Below, piece after piece: positions 1 to 13,447 of a stretch of DNA of 64,000 nt; the first letter of the stretch is position 1; each line of letters begins with the position of its first letter. Position numbers and translations under genes: made by a program. Below the pieces are notes generated by a model. It was not told where the DNA came from. It searched no databases and saw only the letters and a program-made list of their open reading frames with translations. This DNA is from Rhynochetos jubatus. Its lineage: Eukaryota > Chordata > Aves > Eurypygiformes > Rhynochetidae. Where the stretch lies: positions 10,376,664 to 10,440,663 of the forward strand of contig CM050653.1 of NCBI GenBank assembly GCA_027574665.1, given 5' to 3'.

Positions 1-2303
1 TACTGTATGAGGTTTAATGTCTTAACTTTTATTTGTTGCTATTCAGTTGGGGGTCATGCTGTTACTATGTCTGATGCTGTCTGTAAAATTAGGAAGTACG
101 TGCAGAATAATGGGGAGAATTCATCAACACAGGACATTTGCAGTGAATACTCTTCCAGATTCAGAGAACCACCTCCCTCCTCCTACCTTCCAGAATTTTA
201 CTGCTGAAAGATGACTCTGAATCACAATAAGGCAAAAAATATTTTAATGGTCATAACTATTGTGGACCTTTAACCGCTTTGTGACTGCTCCCATCCCCCC
301 CACTCTGCCGCTGAAAGCAGCAGCTTTGCCCTTGCTGTGTTTTTTCACAGGTTCTTTCCACATTATCTGTACAACATCCTACTTCTGCTTCCAGACACTT
401 TCATTATTATAGCAATTTTCTCCAAAGAATGACACTGTCTCATCTGCAAGAAACAACAGATATCCAAGATATTTAAAAATATCATGGTCATCTGGATATA
501 TCCTTCTCATGTATCTCCCCTCCATGCCCTCTGTGAGTCCCAGTTTCTGTATTGTACTTGGTTATCTGTTAACTGGGCAAGAGACTAGCTTTTTCCCTAT
601 CTCACCAGAGACCTGACATATCTTTGAAACCCTAAAAATAATAATAAGCTATAATAATAAAGAACAAAGGCTGCTGGCAACTTTTCCCTTATCCTGATGA
701 AGCTACAAGTGAAACAAATCTACTATTTGTCTCTAACACACCAACACCACCATATCTGAATTAGGGTTTTCTCTTAGCTGACAGTTTCAATAATTTTAGA
801 AAAATGTTTTAGGTGTACACCCACTGTTTTCACTGAATAATTTCTCCAGAAGGAGATGATCCTACTTAGATTCACAGTCCTCAGAAAAATAAACAAAAAT
901 TGTAGTACGAATTTACCAGTCAGGTTCAGATCTCATTTTAAGTAAGTAAAATATCTGAGCTACAAAATTCAGATGCCATTCATATGTCCCGTGGGTAAAA
1001 AAAGCATTGGTCTGAAAAATATATAAAAATTTTAAAGTGGCATGAAAATGCCAGATCTTGCTAATCTGCACCTTTTTCTGTCTCTGGAAATTATAGTTTT
1101 GTTTCTTCAAAGGGCTAGGGCATTTTACTAGCCCACATGCACAAGTGACCCCATTTTTTGCTATCAGTTTAGATATTTATACCACACTGGACTGTGTGTC
1201 CTCGTGGTAAAATTCCAGAGACGGGACCTTGCTTCGCTTTTCACCAACGAGAAAGAGAAACATTGAAGGATCTTCCATCGCTAGACAGAAATGGGGTCAT
1301 CTTCATCAGTAGTGATAAGAACTCAAGATAGATGTACAGAACCTCCGCAGAGCTGGATATGCAGTGTTGACAAGCCCAGATGCAAAGTATTTTGTGTTAT
1401 CCCAAGTCCTTGTGCATAGTACTTCTTCTCCCTTTTAACCTTTCTGCACCAAAGAGCAGCTCTTTAAAATGATGCCAGCAGACTTCCTCCCATCCCCGTG
1501 GCAATACCCCGTATTCGCACTAAGGCACTTTTTGAGGTGTCAGTAGCTGCAGCTATCCCTATTTGTGTGGTCCTAAAACTCAGGTTTAAATAAGATTTCC
1601 GCTTCTCATCGTGCTGGTGAGCCTGCCAGCCTGCAGCCCCTGACTTCAGCAGATGGTCACGTTTAGCCAGAGAACTATGGGAATGAAAAACAGCAGGAAC
1701 TTACTCTCCTGAAACCATTAAGAAAGCACTGAGACACTGTTCTAAGTAAGTGCTCTAGGGTATTATTATATATACCTACATATAATGGGAAAGGAGAAAA
1801 TAATTCCTTAATACTAAACAGTTTAATCACTTCAGTTGAAATGATGGACTAAGTCAAGCCATTTTACCTGCCCCTAGTATTTAGTTCTCTCACATGACAG
1901 CGACTCCACCATCCTCCACGATAATGTCTGTAGGACAGGAAGAAAAACAAACACCCACCTTCCATTTCAAATTATTTTTAGTAGGGCATATGAATCATAT
2001 TTGTCAACATAACCCAGAGCATATTGAAAGCCTTTAGAAAAACTAACTCAGGTTACTCCTTCCATCACATCATTAAGCATGTCTAGAATTCTTTAAATCA
2101 TGCTCTGTCAAATGTGTGTGGGTTTTTTTAAAAAATGTTAAGCTTCTTAGCCACATTCCTCAAACAAGAGGATAACTGATTTTTTTTTAAATATATGCTA
2201 TTTACAGACAAGAAAAATAAGAAATATACACATGCAATCTTCAGGCTCCCTGTTTGGTATCCCCATAGGTAGGATTCAGTAAATAGCAAGACATGCAACA
2301 CGT
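1..2303. other. Non-coding stretch, no gene recognised
   Basis: This is unique, AT-rich, CpG-poor sequence with no recognisable protein domain. Open frames here are short, and their translations are rich in F, L, K and S, as expected from AT-rich chance frames. Small AAT-type runs lie near 636-660, and an AT-rich simple stretch lies near 1760-1790. The only patch that stands out is about 1185-1290, where five CpGs fall within about 90 bases. It is described as a finding. The stretch could be intron or intergenic. Confidence 0.6.
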
Positions 2304-2473
2304 GTTGCCCAGAGAAGTTGTGGATGCCCATCCCTGGGAGTGTCCAAGGCCAGGCTGGATGAGGCTTGGAGCAACCTGGTCTAGCAGAGGGTGTCCCTGC
2401 CCATGGCAGGGGGGTTGGAACTAGATGATCTTTAAGGTCCCTTCCAACCCAAACTGTTCTGTGATTCTATGAT
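2304..2473 (+). mobile_element. CR1 LINE, 3' end, heavily 5'-truncated
   Basis: About 170 bases match the well-known 3' untranslated end of chicken-repeat-1 (CR1) LINEs. It opens at TTGCCCAGAGAAGTTGTGG, continues through TGTCCCTGCCCATGGCAGG and GGAACTAGATGATC, then TTCCAACC, and ends in the terminal GTGATTCTATGAT repeat. CR1 copies by target-primed reverse transcription and usually leaves 5'-truncated, non-coding copies, as here. It has no coding capacity. Identity to the family consensus looks high, so it is a relatively well-preserved copy, although I could not align it. It is the clearest sign that the window is avian, or at least from a sauropsid. Confidence 0.93.
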
Positions 2474-5400
2474 AGGCCTATTCCTGCCTCAAATTGTCTT
2501 CCAAGAAGCCTCAACCCAACAGAAAGAGTCCAAGGGAACACCATAGAAAGAAAACCCAAACCAGTTGTCTGATCAGCCAGAAAGATGTGGAGAGGGAAAA
2601 TAAGTTTCTATTTCTTGAAGTTTACCAGCAGAGCACATGCTGAAGCAGGGTGCAGGTGAGGGGCAGGCTACCAGAAGAAAACCTCTTCCCTTCAGAAAGC
2701 TGGGGAAGGTATTAAAATAATAATACAGTTTTCCAAGCTTGAGTCCCAGTGGTTCATTCTCAGGAAAGAAAGCATGTAAAATATCCAAAGAACTGAAGAA
2801 AGCCAAAAAATGATCCTTTTACTAATCCATTCTCATTTAGCCCAAAGCTTAAGATGATATTGCCCTAATGTAATCTTCTAGTTTCTGTCAGTCAAAGACT
2901 TTGTGTTTTCCTGAGCTGGAGGTTATATCCAGGCCATTGCATTTAATAACCTTTGATGCATCTTTCTGTCTTGAATTTGTCTAATAACTTCTTAAACTCT
3001 TTAGACATGGTATCCAAAACATATTGTAGCAATCCTCTATTTTGCGTTACGAAGAAAAAGTACTTTCCCTGGCAAATTCAGGGCGCCCCTATTTCTTGTT
3101 CTGTGGTAACAGGGGATGGTCATCTCCTCTCTGCACCCTCCGGATCATTCATGTACACCTTTTTACATCTTTGCTGTTCACAGTATTATGTGCATCTTGA
3201 GACTCCTTTTTACCCCGGGGTGAAGAGATTTGGTGCACTGAGTCCCTGCTCGTAGAGACTGTTGTGCTCAATTCCTCCACTCAGGCCGTCACCTTCTCTG
3301 CATCCCACTGGAGACAGGGTAGCAAGGGCTGCACATAACATACGAAACACAGGAACGTGACAAGGTGAGCCAGGGAAGCATCTTCTTTTCTGTTCCGTTC
3401 CTTTTCTAGTAACTCCTTTTTGTTTGATGAAGTTGCATTTTTACAAGCTTCTGGGCTGTGTGCCAGCATGATGCGAGATGACTCGACGTTTTCAGTGTTA
3501 TTTTTCTAAACCCCGACTTCTCTGCAGTTGGCTGTCCTGAGGGATGGCTTCCCAGGAAAGAGACGAATTGGCCATGACTGCAGAGTCACTGCTACCTGTG
3601 TACAAGCCACCCCTGCTATCGATTTCATCTCAAAGCAAGTGTTGCTGTTCTGGAAAGGTTCCTCTGGGAGAAGGCGGGTCCACACCATGGCTGAGTGGCT
3701 GCATTAGGCGCCGCAGCATTCTAATGTAATTAGAAAACAGCTGTGAAGGAAGTGTCAATTGTTTTTTGGCAGTCACGGCCAATTTTGCACCAATGCAAAT
3801 GATGAATCAAATCCTGCAAGTTTACACTATCTGCTGAGAGCGTAATGGCAGAAGCCATGCTAATGATTTTAAATCTCGTTTATACCATTTCTGGCTGATG
3901 GAGTAGTCCCTTATCCCCCAGAAGCCTCCAGCATGAAGGAATTCCCATACACTGCACCATAACACCTATTGGGAAGGGGAGAGGACAGCCAATGGATTTG
4001 GTATGGAAATTAGGCAGCTGCCTTTCATCCACAGACTAAATATAATACATTCTTTTTTTTCTGGTTCAGAAACCATGCATTACTCATCCTCACCAAATAA
4101 AAAAAACTGGTAAGAGAGAATAACACAAAGTACCCAGTTACTACCAGGTTGCTCCTCCCTGACTAACAAACCCAGTCCACCCACAATGTATTAACGCATT
4201 AGAAACATGAATCCAGGAGAACAGCATTAGTCATTTAACCATGTTCCTCATAGCAGTTCTTCTAACAAACAAACATCCAGCTCTGTCAAGACTATCAAAT
4301 ATCAGCCTGTGAGCTATCAGCTGCTTCTAAAATGTGTATAACCTTACTCTCTGGATTATGATGACAATCTCTAGGGCCATGTTTTCTTGCTGAGGCTCCC
4401 CACAAGATCCTCCAAAATTATTGCATGTGCCAGCTGGGACTGGAAATGTTTCTTAGGAGGATAAGTGCTAAACACATATTTTTGCATGTGTAGCAGTGCC
4501 TGTTAACATGAAAAAAATGCAATCCAGTTGGCAATATGTTCACATAAATGCAAACTTTGTGATAAAGATGATAGAAACAACATTTGAAAATAGCCCTTTG
4601 CCCTCCTTGTTCTGGCCTGAAAATAGCTGTGTGTCAGCCCTTAGAAGGCGGTATTTTCGGCCAGATAGTCAATAATTTTAATAGAATTAGCATGGGACAG
4701 AAATGCCATCCAAAAATGGATTCATGTTTAATCTGGTAATTTGATCCCATATGGCACTTTAAAGAGTGGGAGGAATTAGTGTTTGCTGCTTAAAGAAATT
4801 ACCCAGAAAATGACTGCTGAAGACAGACCAAATAGTTTCTCATCAGCATTCAGTGTGAAAAAGACAAACAGCACAGGAACAAGAGAAGTTAAAAGGTGAG
4901 CCAAGCAAAGAAAGCCAAAATTTGTTTCCGCATGGCTGAGAAAGGGATAACAATCAGACGATAAAGGCAACCTCAGAAAGTACTGGATATAAATAAGGAG
5001 GAATTAGAATATATTGCACAGAAGGCAGTTTAAAACCCAAACCTAACAATAAGCCAAGCTACATCCTTAAATACCCATTCACCGTCTCTGCAGTTCTGAG
5101 AAGGTGTTAAGAATGCCTTGGAAAGCACAGTGGTCCCATCAGTACGGTCCCATATTTATCTCTGATCATCCTGATAAGGGAAGTAAAGGTCTCGGGCACA
5201 AGGTTATCTTGGCCCTGACACTTGACTGTGCTTCAGGTCACAGTTTCAGGGACACATTTCTGGAAAGCAAGAGGTCAATGTGCTTCCTTCTTCTTGCCCT
5301 CGTCCCTCAGCCCTGTTGATCATGGGGCCTTGTGGTGGACTAGATTCAGAAACTCAACTCACAACTAACGCTGTTCAAGAATTCAAAAAAAAACCTCCAA

Positions 5401-8400
5401 AAACTAGGCATATTTTTAATTTAGCTGAGGTCAACCAGTTCATCTCTACCCCTGCAAAAAAGTGGCAACAGCACAACTGAGGAGCCGCCCATGGAGTGAA
5501 CAGTAGGAGATAAATGGAATAAACAGATGGAGTTGAAGAGGGGAAGAACGGGAACAGCTCATGATGCCTTTGATGCCAAGAGCGACGTCTGCAGAAACGC
5601 AGCCTCAGAGCTCCCAGTTTGTGCTGTCTGTGGAAGTGCGTTAGTATCTGCACAAACACAGTAAATATGGCCTTTGTGACATAAAATAATAATAAAAAAA
5701 AAAAGACCAGAGAGAATAAAAACAGCTGAGGGATGAGATGTAACAAACATCCAAAGCACTCCAGATTCTGGGCAGGCAGCTCAATAATTTCATTATGCCT
5801 TTTCTATCAGGATATTCAGCTTCCTGGACTTGCTGCATGCTGGAAAACCTCCTCTCGTGACATCAACCTTTCACTTGGCCCATCCACAAAAATCCTACAA
5901 GTTATTAGGAGCACTTCACTGAAATTATGGAAGCTGAAGGGCATCAAAACAACGGCCACTGAGGCTGTAGCTAAAGCAAAGGAGGGTTTGAGGGTTGCAA
6001 ATCTATTTAGTGATTCTGTAACTTGACACAGACGTGTAGCACAGGTTAAAAAGCAATGAAAAGCTGTTTTTCCTCTTCCCACCTCCCTGGAAAGGAAAGC
6101 ATTTAACAGAACAAAGTGCCTGTTGTAAAATGAAATAAAATGTGACTGTTCCCATATGGAGATTACACAAAATACAACCCCTAAAGAATTATTCTGTTGC
6201 TTACTTCTGGGGTAAGAATACAGGATTTATCTGTAAAAGCAGCTCAGACCAGGGCAGTGCAGTGGCTAATGAAACCCATGCCAATATGTGTCCAAATCCT
6301 TTCCTTTGTGTCACCAGTTCAAGCACACCAATTTGTGACAGAGCTACGAAATGAAAAATCACAGCCCAGTGCACAGAGATAATATAGACAAAAGCAGGCA
6401 GCAAAAGCTTGGTTAATGCACGCACGCAGCACCCAGCATTCAGCTCAGGCAGAGCTTGGCCGGCTCACCAAAGTCAACAGCCCTGAGATAGAGTCCAGTT
6501 TGGGGGGTGGAAGGCGGTGTGTGTATCTCAGGTGCACCCTACAAACACAACAAAATACAATACTTTTTGACCGTTATCCCATGGTTCTGAATGGCAAAAT
6601 CCCTGGGTTCTGCACAAATATCCAATGGCAGGAGTAGTGCTATGGTATTATGTCCTTTATGGATATACACTTGCCTCTTAATTCGTCCTTTACCACCACC
6701 CACCTTCTTTCCCTTCTGTTAAACTACCTAAGGATGTCCAAAACCTCTGTAAAATGTCCTTTATGTAACAAAATCAATTATATCTACAGAGTCACTCATG
6801 TGCTGAGTAAAACATCTTTCATTTTCTTTGGGTAGGAACTGAGGCAACGGCCAGTCTGGGTGTCAGAGGAGCAGCTACCACCTCTCCACATGATGTTAGG
6901 ATGGATCACCACTCTATCTGGCACTTTTAAAACCTCTTTCAGGTTTAAAAAGAAAGACAAGAACAGAGCAATATTTACTCACCAACTGTACAGCATGTCA
7001 AGGGGGCAAATTCAATAAAGGTGTGTAGGCATGTTTCTTCTTACCTAGCCCTCCGTTTTTCCCCCCTCCCTATCTGTGAGATGCAAAACTGCAGCAGACT
7101 CTCCGGGCCTCTTTCACTAAGGACCAGCCACTTCTGGCAGCTCTGTAAGCCCCCCAGCCTCATGCAATCACCCAGGCATTTACATGGTTTAGTGTTTTAT
7201 GTGATTTTAGGTTCCAACTGGAAAAATTACAATTTCCCTTGTTTCATTTCCCCTGTTCCCTCTACTAAAGGCTTTGTTTAACTCTTTGCAGAAAAATATC
7301 AAATAAGTGAACCGAGGTGACATAAAAGCAATTTTCCTACACTCACCTTCTTTGTGCTCTGGTCAGCTAGGATTTCCTTATTTCACCCAGCGGAAAGGTG
7401 AAGAACGTGTTCCTAAAGCCAGAATTTTATTTGCCCAGCATCCCCACAGGTTGTGCCACTATTTGTACATCTAGCTCACTAACAGCACAGTGGTTGCTTC
7501 CCATCAGCAGAAGTATTTATTGACAGGTCAGAAAGCAAAAATGGCAGAGTCACAGTACTAGAGCAACAGTAACCTTTTACTAAACCTATTCCAGAAGTGT
7601 CCTTCAGATTCTGCAGTGTGATTAAGATGAGGGTGTCAGTAAGTTGTGATTTATATTTCAGGATTTGGCTAAAATAAAGAAGATACCCTGCCTTTTTGAT
7701 GGCTATATTATTTTCTTCATGGTCTTAGCAGCATACTCCTTGTTTGAATTGTTCCAGATTCAGGAACAACCAGATTTTCTCAGGTACAACAAAAGAAGGA
7801 TTCTTGTTCAGCTCAGTTATTTTATCTAATTATTGAGGTTTTGGAATAGCTGCCTGAGACAAGTTTAGAAGGAATAACAATGATGAATTCAATACTGTTA
7901 TCTAGGTGTCAAACAGGATGGGAGTCAGGTCACAGATGACTGGAGACTTAATCTGGCAAGGCAATGAGGACTCCAAGCCCAGCCCTTCAAAGGGGTTAGG
8001 TACTGCCTTAAATTCAGCACAAGTTCCAACGACTTTCAGCAAAGTAAATAGAATTATCATCACCGCATCCCTAAAAGGAATGCCATTTAAAAATCAAGAG
8101 GTTAAGCTATATTATCTAGAAAGACCAAGTTCCCCTTGCATCTCTGCAAGTCAAGTGATTTTACACAAGTCCAGACTATTAATATGAAAAGCACAGGCTG
8201 AAGGTGGGACAGCAGATGCATAAGACGTGCCATGGAAAAAAAGGCTGGAATTAATGAATGGGTCTCATCAATCTCAGCTTGTATTTGTGATGAAGACAGT
8301 GCAAAGTGAATATGCACCTTGAAAAAGAAAGGGAATGTCAAAACCATGACAGTTATAAATCCAAGGTCAACAGTAGCCTTCAAAGAGTTTTCTTAAGCAG

Positions 8401-11400
8401 TTGTGATGGGTTCCCAATTTGCTGAAAGTTTTACCTGAGACAGCTTGACACTTTATTGCCACAAGTTTCACAGCATAAAAATTTCAAGGTTTCAGCTAAC
8501 AGCAGATACATCTGAAGGAGATTATAGAACCTTGACCTCATTTGTAGTACCCATGTTAAGCCATGGAGGGGTTCTAAAGACACACAGGAGTGCTAAAATT
8601 TTGCCAAGCAATGGCGTTCTTTTTCATATTTTGACTACTTATAAACAACAGCTTAGTCTAAACCAAAGCCCACAGAAGTTTTGGCAAATATTGCTATTGA
8701 CTTCCAGGTAAAACCCATAGTGTCCTTTCTGTCTTGAAGGCTACATAAACGTTCCACACATTCATACACTGTGAAGTTCAGCAGCTTTCAAACTGATACA
8801 GAGTCACTATTTAACAATTTAGAGGAAACCTACACATTTCTCTGGAAGAAGATGCCAAGTCTACTTGAAAACAGCACTTCCAGGCTCATCTTAGGTAGGT
8901 ACAACACAATCACTTTCAGAGTTTAATAGCATATGTTTTGCCTTGAATCTCTATATAGTCCCGCTGAGGATGTAACCTTATGCGACCTATTTTGGTTTTT
9001 AAATTATTTTAAAACTGATGCCTGAAGAAGCGTTAACTTGTTCTCCCACAGCTCTCAGTCAATCCCAAAATCACTAAACTCCAGGTATGGTTGCTAGCTT
9101 TCAAGGATTGACACAGCAGTTCAGGACAGGCTTTCCCAGGAAAGACAGCACCTTCAGTCTGTTGGAATGCAGCAGCGTTGTTTGATTCAGTTCCTATGGT
9201 CTTCTAGTTTCATCTTCTCACCCCAAATCTGCCATCGCTACCCCTACATTGTTAACAGCTCATTAGTTGCAGTAACGGGCACCCTAGCCCTGCATTTTCC
9301 TCCTTCCATTGCCTTTCCCTTGTTCAAATAAAAGTAAGTGGTTGATCATTTCTTTGCCTGTCCACGTATTTGTAGCTCTTCTACAGTAGTTCATTCATAC
9401 CAAACCAGAGGACAGGTGTCAGATACCACAGCAGACAGACAGACATAAGATGTACTTATAAATGGGATTCATTCATGTCTTGATCAGAATGAGGAATTTT
9501 TTTTCCTTCAGCATATATTAGGAATTGAACTGGGAAAGCAAAATTACAAACAAATAGTAATTCTGCAGAATTAACAAAACAGAGAATTTACGCTCATACT
9601 GTGGCTCATATTGGCATCAGTTCTAAAACAGCACATCCAAGAACTGCAAAATGTGTCATGGTCTCATTTCTAGCCACAGACACTACATTTCATACCTAGC
9701 CTGAAAGATAATTGTCATGAGCAACCCACCTTCAACAGAAGTGGCAGAACTTTCGGTATATATCTGTTTTGCTGGAGACCTCCCAGGGGGCTTGATCCTT
9801 CACTGCCTTGCCTAGATATCAATACTTTTACACGAAAGGTATAATGTGCTATAGTTCTTGTTGTAGCACTCACTCCCACTCTCGTCTCCTGCTGAGCAGG
9901 TGAAAATGAGCAAAGAAGTTGCAAGGCTGCAGAGTGTAAATCTTTACACCTGCACTGTCATTACGAAATCTTTGCTATTGGAAATGTAGCATTTAAAATC
10001 TTAGCAGAGAAGAGATTATTTTTAAAGACAGTGAAATTAAAATTTTCTGTTGAAGTTGCATAAATGCAAAGGGCCCTATATATTTTAAAGATTGGTTTAT
10101 GTTTGATGAAAATCTGAAAATAATAGCTACAAATTTGAAAGCGAAGAATAATAAATATACCTTTAGTAAAGTTTGTCAAATGTTTCCTTTCTTAGAAACG
10201 TATTCTAGAGTTTTGGGTGAAAAAAATAATAATCCTTTCCCAGTTTGACCTCTCTCTTCAACAAATTTAATCCTCATCCCAACCACTATGCCTCCCACAA
10301 CTTCTTTGCTTCTTGAACCTCATAAATAAGCTCCGCAGTGATCCTGGGAACAGGCCTGCTCAGTAACGGCAGTCACAGGCAGCAGGGGGGGCTCACACAT
10401 AGGGTTACTTCGCTGGCCTTGCAGATTTTCATGTTCATTTTCACTCTTTACTGATGGTAATGGCAGAACGGAGAATTTCCACAGCAGTACTAAACTTTGG
10501 AATCTAATTTTTCTGATAATTTTCTTTAGAATTTCTGTACATGAATGCTTTTGATGATGATTTATATCTATTTCTTGCATCGCGACATTCATCAGTAAAT
10601 CTCACAGCACTTAAGAAAGGAGATCAATGTCATTATCATCATTTTGAAATTAGCCTACCAAGAGATTATTATTTCTGGTACAATGTGACTGCTATATAAA
10701 AGCAGTACGAGTGCAATGGCATTTGCCTTTGTGCCATAAGCTTAATGCTGCTATCTATAAAGATTTCTTACAACCAAATCAGAACCAGACAGCCTTAGTC
10801 TTCTCTGCTGTCTTGAAAACAAAACCCAGAGCCAACAAAGGAATAACTGAAGGAAATATGAGTCTTTTTGACCAAATTAAGAAACCCACGTTAGCATTAC
10901 TATACGTTTCACTTAATTCCAAACACATAATTTGGAAAGCCTAACACAGAGAAAAACTCCGAAGGAAAGCTTTGCTGCTTGCACAGGTATGTCTTGTCCT
11001 CCACAGAAAGGGCTTCGCTGCTGTTTTGTGGAAACACTGGCCTGATCTTGAATAACAGTGTGCTTGCTCTCACGTAACAGAGAAATAACAGAGGCCTGCA
11101 CAGAATTTCATGCTAAAATGCCATACTGAGAACTGTTTACCGTTAGCTGTTTTGTTGCAATGCACCCTTGACCGGGCTTAAATGTTGCGCTTACGATGCA
11201 ATGCAAAACTCAGGCAAGCTATGATAACTCCTGGACGGAAGGAAAACATTACAAATGAGTAACACCAGCCCAAGTAGTACCAAGGAGTATGTTCTTTCAT
11301 GAACACCTTTAGTACAGGTCTAAATTGGATTTTTGCATGTTTTTACAGTAAGTGCATGAGAAAAAAACATTAGTCTGAGAAAGAGAAACCTGTAATGGTT

Positions 11401-12043
11401 AGCCAGAAATAATAATTTTTGCACATGGATAGATGTGTGTTACGAAACAAATTTAAGGAGATTTGTATTTTAAATAGAACTGAAATAGTTTTAATAAATT
11501 GACTGTTTCTACCGTTCAGGCATCAGCCTCAAGACAAAAAGCACATAAAGCAAGAGAAAGTTCTGTAACCTTTTCAATATTCTTCATTAGACTCCACCAT
11601 CCACAGCCCCTAGAGTGAACTGCATCATCAAATCAATTGCACCAAAGCCTCCTCTGATTTATGAAAGGCCTCACCATGGAGTTTTCATATACTAGTTATT
11701 TGAGTAGTGAAAAGTCTTACCTATAGATCCTCAAGTAATTACACACTGAGAAAGCTCACGCAGAGCAGATTTTCAGCAAAGGGATGCCACTGTAGGAACA
11801 AAAGCCTTTTACAGCTGAAATCAGGCATGTATTACAGGTTTGTGTTTTTATAGGGCTGCATTAAGAACTGAGCCCTCAGACTAGCACAAAATGAGAGCAA
11901 GGGGACTTTTGCAGTGATAAGTCTGAGCAGTTTTAAAGGCGTTTCCAGGGCCATCACTATGCTGAAAGCCAGTTACAAGTTTTCCCTTTCCAACTGTCTG
12001 ATTAAGTCATCTTTTTGGTGACCTGTGATGGCACACATATGGT
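2474..12043. other. Long non-coding stretch, no gene recognised
   Basis: This is mostly unique sequence with no domain-bearing ORF. The longest open frames, for example 2953-3255 (+) and 5375-5746 (-), have low-complexity, F/L/S/K-biased translations and few splice-like borders, so I treat them as chance. Minor simple repeats include A-rich runs near 5384-5393 and 5695-5704 and CAGACAGACAGAC near 9430. Two pockets look like regulatory DNA: about 3735-3900, and about 10620-10760, which has TATATAAAAG and phased AT-rich motifs. No RNA gene was recognised. Confidence 0.55.
3735..3900. promoter_or_regulatory. Candidate conserved non-coding element with octamer and CCAAT
   Basis: The pocket contains a CCAAT box (3790-3794) that overlaps a perfect POU octamer ATGCAAAT (3793-3800). 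Homeodomain-like TAATGATT and GATGAATCAAAT motifs follow, and several CpGs survive in otherwise CpG-poor DNA. This dense mix of developmental transcription-factor sites is typical of vertebrate conserved enhancers. Neither conservation nor activity can be seen from a single sequence, so the call is an inference. No open frame of note spans it. Confidence 0.2.
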
Positions 12044-12066
12044 AGGTGCTACAAATAGTAGCACCT
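12044..12066. repeat. Perfect short hairpin, 9-bp arms
   Basis: AGGTGCTAC (12044-12052) and its exact complement GTAGCACCT (12058-12066) flank a 5-base loop AAATA. The structure is too short for a typical miRNA precursor and has no flanking pairing that I could find. It may be a chance palindrome or a cruciform-capable site. Confidence 0.55.
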
Positions 12067-12845
12067 TTCTACATTTGTTCAATGTGGGTTTTTTCTGAAT
12101 GATCTCATCACCTTTATTCTCTCATCCTCCGCCAGCACAGAAAAGAAGAGCATATTCAAGTGCCCCAGAGTAGCATCTGCCGCACTCCTGCGTCTGGGTT
12201 TGGGCAGTGGAATTGCATGGGTGGCCTTCACCCTCCGCAGTGGTGGAGCACTGTGTCATGATGGTCTGGGTAAAAAGAATGCTCAGAAATTTCCTCTGAA
12301 ACCTGTCCTTCAAACACAGCAGAAATGGTGTCTTAATGCAAAATGCATTAAAATGTTCCATTATCTTGGTGTTTTGATTATTTCCAGCTAAGTAATTCCC
12401 ACCCTGCAATACAGTAAAGACAGCAAAAGAAGCATCAACATCCTCCTCTTCACCAATGGAAACGATTTTCTCTTTCCCTCACCCTGTTTAAAGTCTTCCT
12501 CAAAATCTAACGGGATGAGTGAATCAGTCCTTGGGCCTCCACAGCAAAATGGAAAAAGACCACATTTAAATGCTTATCCTCTTTTTTAAAGATTTATACA
12601 CACTTGATAGACATTTATACATGTTTTTGCTCTTTTAGGAGGGAGGGCAAACAGTACTTTGCTGAGTCGTTGCATTAAACTCAATTCAGCTAGTAGACTG
12701 CAAATTCATTGATATTTTGGGAAGACCTCTCTGCATATTGTCGTTCTCAAAGAAATTTGGCTTCCCCCAGTGGCAACAGCTGAATAAACCTATTCTCCTT
12801 CAGAATTAGCCGCTGGTTACTGAAAAATAGTTACACATAAATGAC

Positions 12846-12869
12846 ATATATATATATATATATATATAT
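12846..12869. repeat. AT dinucleotide microsatellite
   Basis: Twelve perfect AT units are followed by TTTT. A perfect array of this length is likely to vary in length between individuals. Confidence 0.9.
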
Positions 12870-13161
12870 TTTACACATGTTAAATACCTACCAAAATGCA
12901 ACTACAATGTTAATACAGAAAACGGACCCACTGCAACTATGTGATGCACCTCGTGAGTATGGTCACAAGATACTATGAAGGCATTGGTGTAGCTGTAACC
13001 TGTGATGCTTACACACAGATATATTAATTAGGTTATATCCCAGAAGCCACAGCTGCTTTTGCTGTATCAAGTTTAGATTTTTTTTCCTAGTAATTAAATA
13101 TCACAGACTGCATTTTGGTGGATTTTATAATACCTCTTTGACAAAGTCACTCAGCTGCTGT

Positions 13162-13216
13162 ATCCTAACCATTATCAAACAAAATCCTAATAATGATCAA
13201 ATACAATCCTAACCTG
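13162..13216. repeat. Degenerate 22-bp tandem repeat, about 2.5 units
   Basis: The heptamer ATCCTAA recurs at 13162, 13184 and 13206, an exact 22-base period. ATCAAA- or TCAAA-like sequence lies between copies. The units are diverged, which suggests an old local duplication. Confidence 0.6.
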
Positions 13217-13417
13217 GACACAGTCAGTCTAGCTAAAAATAATGCAGCATCAACTCTTCCCACTTAGAAAGCACTTAGTAAGGCATAATAGGGGGAGCAG
13301 GAGGAACATGAGGTGCTCAACATTTAAAAAAAAATGCTGAAAGATCTAAAACTACTACCTTCGGGTGGACTTACGAGGACATCCTTGAGCTATGGCCTGC
13401 CCTAAGGACCAGAAGAG

Positions 13418-13447
13418 CCAATGCAAATGCAATGCAAATGCAGCCAA
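13418..13447. promoter_or_regulatory. Twin POU octamers between CCAAT boxes
   Basis: Two exact octamers ATGCAAAT lie at 13421-13428 and 13432-13439, 11 bases apart, or about one helical turn. A CCAAT pentamer borders the pair on each side (13418-13422 and 13443-13447). POU proteins bind the octamer and NF-Y binds CCAAT. Same-face spacing favours cooperative binding, but function is inferred. It could also be a local 11-base duplication with no role. Confidence 0.3.

Noticed and set aside
5375..5746. Longest minus-strand frame in the left part (123 codons)
   Set aside because: The translation is dominated by F, L and S runs arising from A-rich + strand tracts. It has no domain and no splice or start support, so it is a composition artefact.
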